Below, piece by piece: positions 44,434 through 54,339 of a DNA stretch of 64,000 nt; position 1 is the stretch's first letter, and every line of letters begins with the position of its first letter. The stretch spans positions 14,969,666-15,033,665 of the forward strand of contig NC_088778.1 in assembly GCF_954871325.1 (NCBI RefSeq), given 5' to 3'. The notes beneath the pieces were generated by a model. The model did not search any database. It was not told where the DNA came from and saw only the letters and a program-made list of their open reading frames with translations. Source of the stretch: Gordionus sp. m RMFG-2023 (Eukaryota; Nematomorpha; Gordioida; Chordodea; Parachordodidae). Made by a program: the position numbers and the translations under genes.

Positions 44434-45408
44434 TAATTTTAATTGACCATAGTATAAAATATATTGACTAATATTAAATAGGACTAAAAATCAACATCAA
44501 TTTTTTTACAGGATAAAATATTACATATTATTGCAAACATTAATCATTCAGCATTATAAAAAATCAATTTTATCTGTAGAATTGTTGCAGTGGACGCAAT
44601 TTCAATCCATATTTTTCTTCATGACTTAATTTTTTTGAGTTATCTCCAATAAAATGAGATAAGATTTGTTATAAAATATTAGGACAGACCTGATTTTGTC
44701 ATGATTTTCTATTAAGAGGGGGTGTCCAGGGGTTTTCCAGTTTCCCTTATTATGTATTCACGTGTTGTTTTGTATGTATACTAGAAACTAACCCGTAGAA
44801 TGGTGAATCAGAGATTTCCCCTTCATTTTTAAATTAATTAGAAATCCGGGAAAAATTTTCAAAATTATTATGAGTTAGGCTGGGTTTGGAAAATATTCAT
44901 CAAAAATAATATGGGTTTGGACCTGGCTTGGGAAAATCTTTTACAAATTATTATTGGACCAAGGTTGAGAAAAAATTTACAAAACTATTTTGGGCTGGGG
45001 TGAAAAATATTTTTCATAATTATTAAGATCTTGGAGCTTGGAAATATTTTAATATATAATATGGGCTAGACTTTAAAATTTTATTTTAATTCTGAACTAC
45101 CAAAATTATTATGTTCTTGGACCGGGCTTGAATAAATTTTTTCAAAATATTGTAGGCTTGGACCTGGCTTGTTAATATTAAATATTAGCCATAGGTAATA
45201 AATAATATTTTAACAAAGAATTTTAATATGGGTCTCAAGTAAAAGCTAATGTAAATATATTTTGACTCAAAATATCATTCTTAATCTTAAATGTTGGACT
45301 TGGCTTGAAGGGGGGAGGGGTAAAAAGAATAAAAATAGGATATAGTTTTTATAAAAAAGGTAACATCTATCGTTAAAGAACACAGATTCTCATTTCCCGT
45401 CTACCAGT
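44434..45408 (+). repeat. Helitron-derived tail with a second, degenerate 3' end
   Basis: Text matching the last 400 bp of the Helitron starts again (CAGACCTGATTTTGTCATGA at 44691, the gggcttgg minisatellite at 44870-45140). It ends near 45408 with CATTTCCCGTCTACCAG, a shortened version of ATTCCCCGTCATTTTTGACG...CTACTAG that lacks the hairpin. It is probably an older or read-through 3' end. Confidence 0.6.
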
Positions 45409-45544
45409 TAAAATTATTTTATAACCTTAATTAAATAACTAAAATCATTTATTAGTTGAAAATTAACAAATTTTAATTAGCCGAGTTCGAAATTACTAAT
45501 CCATTTTAAATATAATTACTATGCCTTTTTAAAAATATTTAAAA

Positions 45545-45817
45545 GGTCCAAACAAATATAAAAAAATTCTTTATAAAATATAGACATATAGCTGATAATC
45601 TATTATATGGAATTGGTTACAAAATATTAAGTAAAATGCCACTTTTACAGACAGTGATAAAATATATTACAGTTAATATTTTAATAAACTTTACTAATCA
45701 ATGTTTTTGATAATAAGTATAAGTAACATTTTGCATTTAAATCTTTAACGCCATCTATTTATTTTAAATAGAAATATAAAATTAAAAAATTAACATCTTA
45801 TTATTCATCCCACAATG
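45545..45817 (+). repeat. Duplicated segment, copy 1
   Basis: AAACAAATATAA..AAATTC.TTATAAAA, GACATATAG.TGAT, GAATTGGTTACAAAATA.TA and CCACTTTTACAGACA recur in order at 46925-47120. The copy ends at TTATTCATCCCACAATG, where a MITE is inserted. Confidence 0.75.
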
Positions 45818-46029
45818 TCGTGTTGTTAAACGGCACGTTTTGAGCCGATTTGTCAAAACGGCTAACTTAATATTTTAGCCAGAAAAATATTGCCTAAATC
45901 TTGAAATTTCCATAATATATGTCTAACTTCTATAAGCAAAATCTTCAGGCTTGCGTAATATTTCTCTGGATGAAATATTAAGCTAGCCATTTTTAAAAGC
46001 GGTTCAAAACGAACCATTTAACAACACTA
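45818..46029. mobile_element. TTGTTAAACGG MITE, copy 2 (212 bp, hAT-type)
   Basis: The ends TCGTGTTGTTAAACGG and (reversed) TAGTGTTGTTAAATGG continue inward as long inverted arms containing CGTTTTGAGCCG and GCCAGAAAAATATTGCCTAA. The flanks ccacaatg (45810-45817) and ccacagtg (46030-46037) match at 7 of 8. The central part matches copy 3 at 54118-54339 closely (AATCTTCAGGCTTGC). Confidence 0.85.
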
Positions 46030-46924
46030 CCACAGTGGATATAATCCTTATTAGATGCCATTTTTTCCTTTAATTTTTAACGTGTTTTTAGGATAGCTAT
46101 TTTATCTTTTGAAAAACAGTTTTGAGTCAAATTTTTAATAGGTTAATATTTTGATATTATTATAAACTACTATTATTTTAAGACATAATATACCATGGTG
46201 CGACAATAATATATAAAATCTTAATCTTTTTCATCATATCCCTCTGATCCTTATTTTCTAGATACTAAATAATTCATTTCTAATATGGCATCCTTATCGT
46301 GTTAATAATTCAAGGCTTCAATATATTTACATAATTATTTCTTCTAAAGATTTTTAGTGTTTTTGGTTTAACAATTTATCTAAGTAATAAATTCTGATAT
46401 GAGTTTAAATCGTGAGTGTCATGTATGACTGTAAATTAACCAGCATCTATTATTTGTGTGGGTAGTATAATTTAAGATTATTACTCCTGCTACTAAGAGC
46501 ATTTAATTGCATACTTTGGATGAGCAATAATGGTCAACTGTCTAGTCGTTTATATATCATTAAAAATAGAAGATAATATTTAAAAAAATTAATATCTAAC
46601 AATAATTTTATCGATTACTTATCTAGATTCCATAATTACATCTAAGAAGACGCCATAGGTGTAGCCAGAATTTTCCTAAGGGGGGAGGGGGAATTAAAAA
46701 ATTTATAGGGGCTTCGCCCCTAGACCCCATTTGGGGCGGGTTTTCGGCCCGCTTTTGCCCGGCCTTCGTTAGTCTATATATTGTCATAAAATATTCTTAC
46801 AGGATAGTAGGTTAATTTTAATAAAAAAAATAATCCTGGAACAAATATGAAACATATTTTTATTAGTTTATATAAAATATAATAAATTAATTGTATATAC
46901 TTTAATATAAAAGCATGGTAATAA

Positions 46925-47120
46925 TTTATTCCAAACAAATATAAGAAATTTACTTATAAAAAGTAAGTAGACATATAGTTGATATTCCTCTATTATATAG
47001 AATTGGTTACAAAATACTAGGTAAAATTCCACTTTTACAGACATATTTGACAGTTAGAGAATATTACAGCTAATATTTAACATTAATCTTCATATTTTTC
47101 ATCCCATAATGTCTTTAAAA
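46925..47120 (+). repeat. Duplicated segment, copy 2
   Basis: Counterpart of 45545-45817, roughly 80-85 percent alike by eye. It lies inside the hAT-type element 46653-49618, so the first copy may be a captured or left-behind piece of the same element. Confidence 0.7.
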
Positions 47121-47679
47121 GATATTTTCTGATGTCCATATCAACATTTTATAGTTTTTTGTAAAATATATAAAACGCTATATTGGTAAAAATAACTTGA
47201 TTGTCATATGATATTTGGTAAAAATTACTTGATTATCATATGATAATTGATAAAATTAGATATATTATAAATCTACGACCAGAGTTGTTAAAAGATCGAA
47301 TCAAAAGATCGACGATCCTGGATTCGATAGCAAATTTGTCAATTTTACGAGATTTATGATTCTGACTTAAATTGAGGATCGAGATCATTTTGTTTAAAAT
47401 TCGATCCCGATCTTTTTAAAAATTAATTTTTTACTTAAAAAGCAATAAATAAAATAAAAATTTTGAAAATTAAATTAAAATATTATTTTTAAAAAAAATA
47501 TCTATCTTCATATTTTATCAACTTCCATTACCATTTATTTTATAGATATATTTATTCATTTCCTAAATTTTACGAGATTTAGAGCTCTTACAAGTTATTT
47601 AATATAAATTTATAATAATAAATTAATATTTATTTTAATAGGTAAATGTAAATGTCCATTATAGATTTAGAAGATTCTA

Positions 47680-47856
47680 TTGAGAAGATATTTAATAGCT
47701 CCCAACAAGACAAGATGGAATTCTTATTACCAATCCATGAAATTAATAGATAAGATGCTTTCTGAAAAGTTTTCAGAAGTAGAACAAGTATGTGATCAAA
47801 TTGGATTTGCAATGTTTAGGCAAGAGGAATGTTTTTTTGTTAAAGAGTATGCAACA
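47680..47856 (+). CDS. hAT transposase, exon a of the 47280-49170 element
   Basis: Open frame with RRYLIAPNKTRWNSYYQSMK, the classic hAT segment pn.TRWnS.y.m, followed by LSEKFSEVEQVCDQIGFAMF and FFVKEYATV. A donor ACA|GTAATA lies at 47857 (phase 0). The start codon and DNA-binding finger were not found, and the frame closes upstream of about 47680, so the gene is 5'-incomplete. Confidence 0.72.
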
Positions 47857-47904
47857 GTAATACAATGATATTCTCTAAATAAATTTAAATTTTATAGGTT
47901 ATAG

Positions 47905-48074
47905 GTTATGGAACCTTTGGCGATCTTGTTAAAAATCTTGGAACGGGAGGATAATATGGAGCAGGGATATCTAACTTCCGTTCTATCGATATTGATAGCT
48001 AAATTAACGAAATTTAGCTGCCTGCGGTATTGTCAGCCCCTTGTAGATAGTGTTCTTAGAGGTATTGATAACAG
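47905..48074 (+). CDS. hAT transposase, exon b
   Basis: After a 48-bp intron ending GTTATAG (47857-47904) the frame reads VMEPLAILLKILEREDNMEQ, then SVLSILIAKLTKFSCLRY and VDSVLRGIDN. This matches the hAT region ey...m.PlA..Ld.LQ.e.....G. It ends in phase 2 at a donor AG|GTAATA (48075). Confidence 0.75.
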
Positions 48075-48508
48075 GTAATATTTTTTTATGCAATTATTTT
48101 ATATTAACAGATATCTGCAAAATATATTAAAAAATTGCAAAGATCTGGCAAATTTAGTAAAATATTTTTAACAGGCCAGTTCTACTAAACCTCTGATATC
48201 TAGTAAAATTTTAATGGGCCTTTGAAGACATTAAAAATTTATTAGATTATTTGAATTTTAAGCTAATATTTTGATTAATATTCTTTGTAAATAAATTACA
48301 ATGTTAATTTCTTTGTATATTAAGTATTAAGTTTACATTTAATCAATATTTATGATATTACCCAAATATAAATAAATACCATACAGATGATGTGCCAGAC
48401 TTGACTGTAAAATTTAAAAGGGTTAAGTTTTGCAGATACTTGATTTGATTTATATGAATAAAATGAACACTTATTTAATAATAAACTAATTATCTTTTCA
48501 TAATATAG

Positions 48509-48827
48509 ATTTCCTTCACTGTATGAAGACAGTAACATTTTAGCAGCCATGATTCACCCTAAATTTAAACTTAATTGGCCTTATATTAATCTGCCACAAA
48601 ATATGATGGTAAAAGAAAGATTAGTTGCCCATTTGGAAAATATGCAGGAACAACCATATGCGGATATCTCAAATGAATGTATGGATGACATTGATGCTTT
48701 TTTTGGGAAAAATACTGTACAAAATGCTTGTTCAGTTAATGATGATTCCATGAATATTTTTTATACTTATATTAATTTAAAAAAAATATTTATTGAATAT
48801 TGTTTAGTAAAGCTAAACATGTTCTAA
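48509..48827 (+). CDS. hAT transposase, exon c
   Basis: After acceptor AATATAG (48507-48508) the split codon AG|A restores phase: RFPSLYEDSNILAAMIHPKF then KLNWPYINLPQNMMVKERL. This matches the hAT pattern f....ilAa.lhPkFKl.W. The acidic stretch YADISNECMDDIDAFFG follows. The frame closes at 48827. A shifted frame right after reads SKAKHVLNERRGCLNDDN then LEKILLLKSNFNYK (to about 48903), the normal hAT end RR..L....veklLfLk.N. Either a small intron ending TTGTTTAG (about 48805) or one frameshift lies there. The central Ras-like dimerisation ERSFS motif was not seen, consistent with a distinct hAT branch. Confidence 0.72.
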
Positions 48828-49626
48828 ATGAAAGACGCGGATGTTTAAATGATGATAATTTAGAAAAAATTTTATTATTAAAATCTAATTTTAATTATAA
48901 ATAAATATATTATAATTGTTATAATTATTATTCAATTACAATAAATTTCTACCATATTTAATTTATTTTTATATTAGTTAATTTTGCATCGGTTATATTA
49001 TATTATTATTCAATTACAATAAATTTATAACATATATTAGTTAATTTTGCATCGGTCAGAAATTTCCTTCAGAAATTTAAATAGAAAAAAAGGTCGATCC
49101 TGGATTTCGATCCTCTTTTTTTGAAAAGATCGTGATTCGATCGTTTTAAAAAGATCGGTTAACAAGCCTGTCTACCACATATAATATTCCACTGTTTATA
49201 TTGTGCTTTAATTTTTTTATTTAATTTATGATATAATTTTATCAATAGTTTTATTATTATTTACTTTTATTAAGATAAATAAATTAAAATTACTTACTTC
49301 CCTTTTGTCTTACGACTTATCTTTGGCTTATATTCCATTTCTTAAAAAACATTTTTGGTTTACTTTTTTTATATATAAATGCTTTTTTCCAATAATGTAT
49401 AAATTATGATGAATAGTTTTATAAAAAAATATCAACTTTTACATTCTTTCTTTCAAATTATTGTTTAAGATATTTACATACATTTTTGGGGGTCAGGGAG
49501 TGAGGGGAGGACTATGGGGGATATTTTTTGTTAGCCTAAAATGATATTCACAAAAAGTGATAAATTTCTGAAGGGGGGGAGGGAATTTCCCCTTGCCCCT
49601 CCCCCTGGCTACGCTTATAGAAGACG

Positions 49627-50940
49627 TTCTAACCCCCATATAGTTTTATGATTTGGATTAGTCGTTTCGTTTATACTCTCTTCTTCAAGAATTATTGATA
49701 GGCCTGGAAATTTTTCTTTATGTCTATTCTATAAAACATTGTCTAAAATGGTAAGAATGTTATATTAATTTTATGTTAAGAATTATATTGCCTTGTGTGG
49801 TTTCTAAAAACCCTTATCAATTGAGACAGTGTATGAATTAATTAACTATCTTGTAATTCTTGAGACGTGTTACATGTATGTAATATTTCAATTTAAAGTT
49901 TTTTATTTATTATTGTCTTATGCGTTATTATAAATGTACATTTTAATGTACTGTTTAAGGTCTTATGTTTTATTTGGACTTGTTATTATATTATAAATAA
50001 TATTTTATTTCATTTTATAATAATTTTTATTTTATAAATCATGGTTAAAGGCTTTACTTTAATCGTATATGTTATATGTTTTATTTTGAGTTTAAAGATT
50101 AATTATTTTAATCAGAGATGAAATATATATATATTTCAGAAATAGATTAATTATTTTAATCAGAGATGAAATATATATATATTTCAGAAATAGATTATAA
50201 AATTATATTTTCGAATTACCTCATTGTTAATAATATAAAAGAATTCTGTGTTGATCATAAATAGTTAATAATAAAACATACATTCTCAATCAATACTACC
50301 GATTTTCAAGTTCTTATATTATCAAGCACTACTAACGACTACTAGCTATTTCTTTTAGACGTAAATTTTTTTTTTTATATATCCGTATTCTAAAATATTT
50401 AATATTGTAATAAATGGATAATTTTTTTTTATTAAAAAATATTATATTTAGAAAAGTCTTATATCGTTTTGCATTCATTATTTATGCATAATAAATGACA
50501 AAATATGAAAATCAGAATAATTGTTCAGAGTTTGCAAATAAATAAAAAAATTATGATATATTAATATAAAACCCGACCGAAGGCCCGCAAAATATGGTAG
50601 TCCCCAAAAGGCTAGTGACGCACTTGGACTTATAATAAAGTATTAAATAAATTTTTATAGCCATATATTTCGCGCCATTTTATAATTTAATTCGTATGCT
50701 AACTTCATTTCATTTATTAAAAATACATGTTTTTATAATTTTTGCTAGTGGATTTGTATGGTATCAATATATTTTTATCGATTTTTAAATTCGATGGCAA
50801 CCTTCATGTAATAAACTTGCCTCCAGATAATGGTTAGGAAAATGGGCCTTATCATGCCTTTAATTATTCAGAACTGAATTTATGACTTGTAAAATTAATT
50901 GCATCTATGATTATGATTACTATTGATATCATATTCAATC
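49627..50940. other. Region upstream of the diacylglycerol kinase gene
   Basis: No gene was seen. It contains the 48-bp tandem pair (50097-50196) and a fragment of a GCCCGACCGAAGGCCCGC-type hAT end at about 50572-50592. The DGK promoter and 5' UTR presumably lie in the last few hundred bases, but no defining element is visible. Confidence 0.4.
50097..50196. repeat. Perfect 48-bp tandem duplication
   Basis: Two identical 48-bp units starting GATTAATTATTTTAATCAGA at 50097 and 50145, followed by a third GATT. Each unit holds two palindromes, ATTAATTATTTTAAT-like and GAAATATATATATATTTC. Identity of the copies implies a recent event. Confidence 0.9.
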
Positions 50941-51121
50941 ATGGTTGATAATGAACAATATGATATATGGAAAAAACAAGATGCACAAGAGCTAAATATC
51001 AACGATTTCAAACATGGACATGGCCATTTTTTTATTAAAAAATCTTTTCATAAACCAACATACTGTCATCATTGTACAGAAATGCTTTGGGGTCTAATAG
51101 GACAAGGATATATATGTGAAG
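50941..51121 (+). CDS. DGKQ: Diacylglycerol kinase theta, exon 1: N-terminus and first half of C1 domain
   Basis: Start of a type V (theta) diacylglycerol kinase, which phosphorylates diacylglycerol to phosphatidic acid and so ends DAG signalling at membranes. The ATG at 50941 gives MVDNEQYDIWKKQDAQELNI, then the C1 domain HGHFFIKKSFHKPTYCHHCT and EMLWGLIGQGYICE. This matches the DGK-theta/DGK-1 pattern GHsFrKKtFhKPTYCHHCsd.LWGLiGQGyiCEvC, with the zinc-binding His and first Cys pairs in place. An upstream in-frame TTG exists, but the ATG is the likelier start. The exon ends at a donor G|GTAAAT (51122) in phase 1. The second half of this C1 (CxxC..F..H..C) must come from another exon, which I could not place with confidence. 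Confidence 0.85.
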
Positions 51122-54117
51122 GTAAATTTTTTAGAACAATATAATTATTACATTAAAACCATTTTATTTATCTTCAAATAGCAATTTTATAGTTAGCTAA
51201 AATATGTTGTGGATATTGTTAAAACTTACTATTTTTTTAAATATTCAATTGAAATATACTCATAAATTATAATTATATAAATAAATTTATACTTTATAAT
51301 ATGTTATTCCTACTTTAATCTACTTGGAAAAATCTTGTGAATAAAAATAAATATATTTTATATAACCTTTTAATATCTATCTATCATTATCTTACATTTA
51401 GTAATGTAAAGGATAATTTATTTTTTTAAAATACAACAGATTTAAATGAATTATTAGTAAATTAATAATATTAAGAGAGATAGTGATCTCAATATATAGA
51501 AAAATCTTTAATTATTAAATAATTGGTTTTTTGAAGGATCAATATTAATTATTAATTTATTAATAATAATTTTAAAATAGAATTGAAAATATCATAACAA
51601 AACAAAAAATTTTGTAGGCTGGGTCAAAAAACCTTTTCTAAAATTTCCAATAGGGCTATTCCATGCAAACCTTTGATTACTACTTTTTAAAAAAATAATG
51701 CACAACTATGAAGTTACTTTTCAAAAAAAACTAGGAATATGATATTTAATGTAAAAAAATGATATTTTGAATTTAAGCATTAAAAAAATATCAAATAAAT
51801 GCAATTATTTTTTATACATTTAACAATATATACAAAATATTTTTAATTTCTTTTTTATACAACAAGAATATAAAAAAATGACAATATTTAAGATAAGTCA
51901 GAATTATGTATTGTACTCAATTAGAACAGATTTTGATTGAGATCCTTTAAAATAACCTGTGAGGTGCCTGTAATTAGTCTAAGCCTTTTTAATTTATTTC
52001 ACTTTTGTGTCCTGAATAAAATACCCCACCACCTAGAAAAAGTAATGGTTGAGCACAGTCATTTTATAACATTATACACATCTGTTTTTCTCTGTGATAT
52101 GTTAATATTTTCCCAATTTATTCTATGTTAATTTTCTTAGTATCATAATAAGGTCATATTGAAATAATTATAGAGATTTTTCCTTAAATTTAAACAATAA
52201 TTTCTAAATTAATTTCTTATAGGCGTTTATAATATTAAAAATATTATTTCATGATCAATCGAATATATAAAAAATGTTTTTATTTAAAAACTAATAAAAT
52301 ACAAGCAAAAAAGAAAATTGATTTATTAAATCATGATTTTGATTCAAAAAAATCATTGATTTGAATCATGCCATGAATGATAGCCATGGATATAATAAAA
52401 TTATGACACAATAGTAATTAAGGATTCAATTTTTTTATTCTTTTCAGATTGTGATGAATTTCTTCAAGGAGCCAAAACAGATGTAATTAAATTTTCATTT
52501 CTTAAAAAAGAGATCAAAAAAGCAATAAAAAGTTTTTAAAAAAGGGTAAAATAGTGAAACACAAGAGGGACAACTTTTGTTATTATTTTATTAAATAAAT
52601 ATAAAAAAAATGCATTAAAAAATTATTTACTAGCCATTTACAAAGGTTGAATAATTTGGTATTGTAAAAAAAACAAAGTATCAATAATGCGGGGCATAAA
52701 TAACCTAAAGTAGTATATGTTGGTGGTCCTGACATGATTTAATGACATATTATCTTAATTATACATATTGTGAGTAATGTTATTAAGAGTTTGAGACTAC
52801 AAAAGAAAAACTTGTTTTCACGAAAATTATTTGTCGTTGGGTATTAATATATTATAAATACAAAAAAATAGTTATTTTTTAATGACAGGCTGGGGACTAT
52901 CAAGGGAGGCGACGGGTTGGTTGTTCGATTCCCTGCAGGCCCCTTTTTCCCAAATTCAAACTTTTCTGCTACAGGGTTAGATATTAGTTATTGGTCAGGG
53001 CATTCGGGGTAAAGTAGGAACTTGAAAAGGGAGGCTTACTAGCATGCCAAACAATTAGAATTCCCAAACTGTAAATATCATCACTCATATGCTACATTCT
53101 ATTTTTGTATTAATTTTTTTGCAGAAATAAACTTTAATATTTATTTAAGTTGAAAGCAATAATTTTTATCAAAGACCTGCAGGCCGGACGAAAAAGGTAT
53201 AATTTTTATAGTCCGGGCCTGACTTTGAAAAAATTAAAAATCCGGATGCGGTATAAAAGTAGTAAAAAATTAAAAACCGGGTTGATCTTTTTAGCAATAA
53301 ATTTTAATTATTTTATTAATCAGTTAGAAAATCATATGATGGAACGTTTAATATTAATTTACTGCTGGATCATTCAGCATCAACCGAAATCAAAAACGTT
53401 TTAACCCTCTTCTATTTTAACGAAATTTGATAAGGAAAGTAAAATCAATGTAAGGCAGTTGAAATTTTACTTTTAACCATCTATATTCTTGTAAGATATT
53501 AGGGATCAAAGCCAGAAAAATCGTATGTTTTTATTATTATCTGCCATCATTTAATTGATTTGCTATGATTTTAAATAACAAATTTTATGACAAATAGTGG
53601 AGATATTTTATTTTTAGAAAATTTCATTTTATTCATTGTACAAGATCTAAAAACGATTTTTTAAAATATTGGAAGCTAAAAAATTGATAATTTTTTTAAA
53701 TAATATCACTATAAACCTCCTTTATATTTATTTTAAAAAATTGTCATGGGATCGGCATGGCTTCATTATCAAGATCGAAAATAAATTTTAAGGGGGAATA
53801 AATAATTTACCACCAATGGGCATATTGGTAAAGCTTGTATATTATGATAGTTTTAATGTTTTATTGATAAAAGTTATGTAAAGTTAATTATATAAAATTG
53901 TAATATTTTCCATGCTAAAATTTTCTAAAAGAATCGGCATCATTCAAATTTAATCTACTTTAAACATTCTTGGAAGTTATAACTTAGAATTAATTATCAT
54001 CTTTTGATGTTCACATAAATTAATTTTTATAAAAATTTTGATTTTATTAATTTTTTCATGGACGAAAAAATTTCTTGTTAGATTTCATCTTTTTAGGCTT
54101 TTCAATAACAATTAGAG
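51122..54117. other. DGK-theta intron sequence, repeats only
   Basis: AT-rich intron. It contains a CGGGCC-family fragment at about 53165-53285 (CCTGCAGGCCGGACG, TCCGGGCCTGAC, AAACCGGG) and a block of ordinary composition at about 52885-53030 with a tRNA B-box-like word GTTCGATTCC. No other gene. Confidence 0.45.
52448..52482 (+). CDS. DGKQ: Possible microexon of diacylglycerol kinase theta
   Basis: After TTTTCAG, a 35-nt segment joins exon 1 in phase (G|AT TGT) to give ICE-D-CDEFLQGAKTD, placing a Cys where the C1 CxxC pair needs it. It ends at a donor GAT|GTAATT. However, the residues after the Cys lack the expected F..H..C pattern (family: CnFvVHdRC). It may be a decoy or an alternative exon. 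Confidence 0.25.
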
Positions 54118-54339
54118 TGATGTTGTTAAACGGCTCGTTTTGAGCCGATTTTTAAAAACGGCTAACTCAATATTTTCGCCAGAAAAATATTGACTAAGCC
54201 TCGAAATTTCGATACTATGAGTCTAGACCTTTGCTCCTTCTATGAGCAAAATTTTCAGGCTTGCATAATATTTTTCTGGATAAAAAACCAGTTAGCCGTT
54301 TTTAAAAATCGGCTCAAAACGAGTCGTTTAACAACGCTA
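54118..54339. mobile_element. TTGTTAAACGG MITE, copy 3 (222 bp) in the DGK intron
   Basis: The ends TGATGTTGTTAAACGGCTCG and (reversed) TAGCGTTGTTAAACGACTCG have inverted arms continuing through CGTTTTGAGCCGATTTTTAA and GCCAGAAAAATATTGACTAA. The flanks aattagag and aaccagag match at 6 of 8. The arms are long enough for the whole element to fold into one hairpin. Confidence 0.85.

Larger units (their letters stand above)
47280..49170 (+). mobile_element. hAT transposon with AGATCG-rich ends
   Basis: The left end is CAGAGTTGTTAAAAGATCG and the right end, reversed, CAGGCTTGTTAACCGATC. Both are followed by repeated GATCGAATC and ATCCAGGATCG-type words. The flanks tctacgac (47272-47279) and tctaccac (49171-49178) match at 7 of 8. 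It is 1,891 bp and encodes the C-terminal two thirds of a transposase in three exons. The N-terminal DNA-binding part is missing, so it is probably an internally deleted copy. It is nested in 46653-49618. Confidence 0.85.
46653..49618. mobile_element. GTAGCC-type hAT element carrying a nested hAT
   Basis: The ends CCATAGGTGTAGCCAG and (reversed) ATAAGCGTAGCCAG are flanked by exact 8-bp duplications agaagacg (46645-46652; 49619-49626). G-runs follow the left end (GGGGGGAGGGGG) and C-runs precede the right. The left arm carries GGGGCTTCGCCCCTAGACCC and a GCCCGCTTTTGCCCGGCC block. It is the same family as 18488-20952. About 1,890 bp of it is the nested hAT 47280-49170, and it also contains copy 2 of the duplicated segment (46925-47120). 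Confidence 0.82.

Noticed and set aside
52885-52950. tRNA or SINE-like B-box word GTTCGATTCC
   Set aside because: The flanking bases do not form a T-stem or acceptor stem and no A box is present at the right distance.
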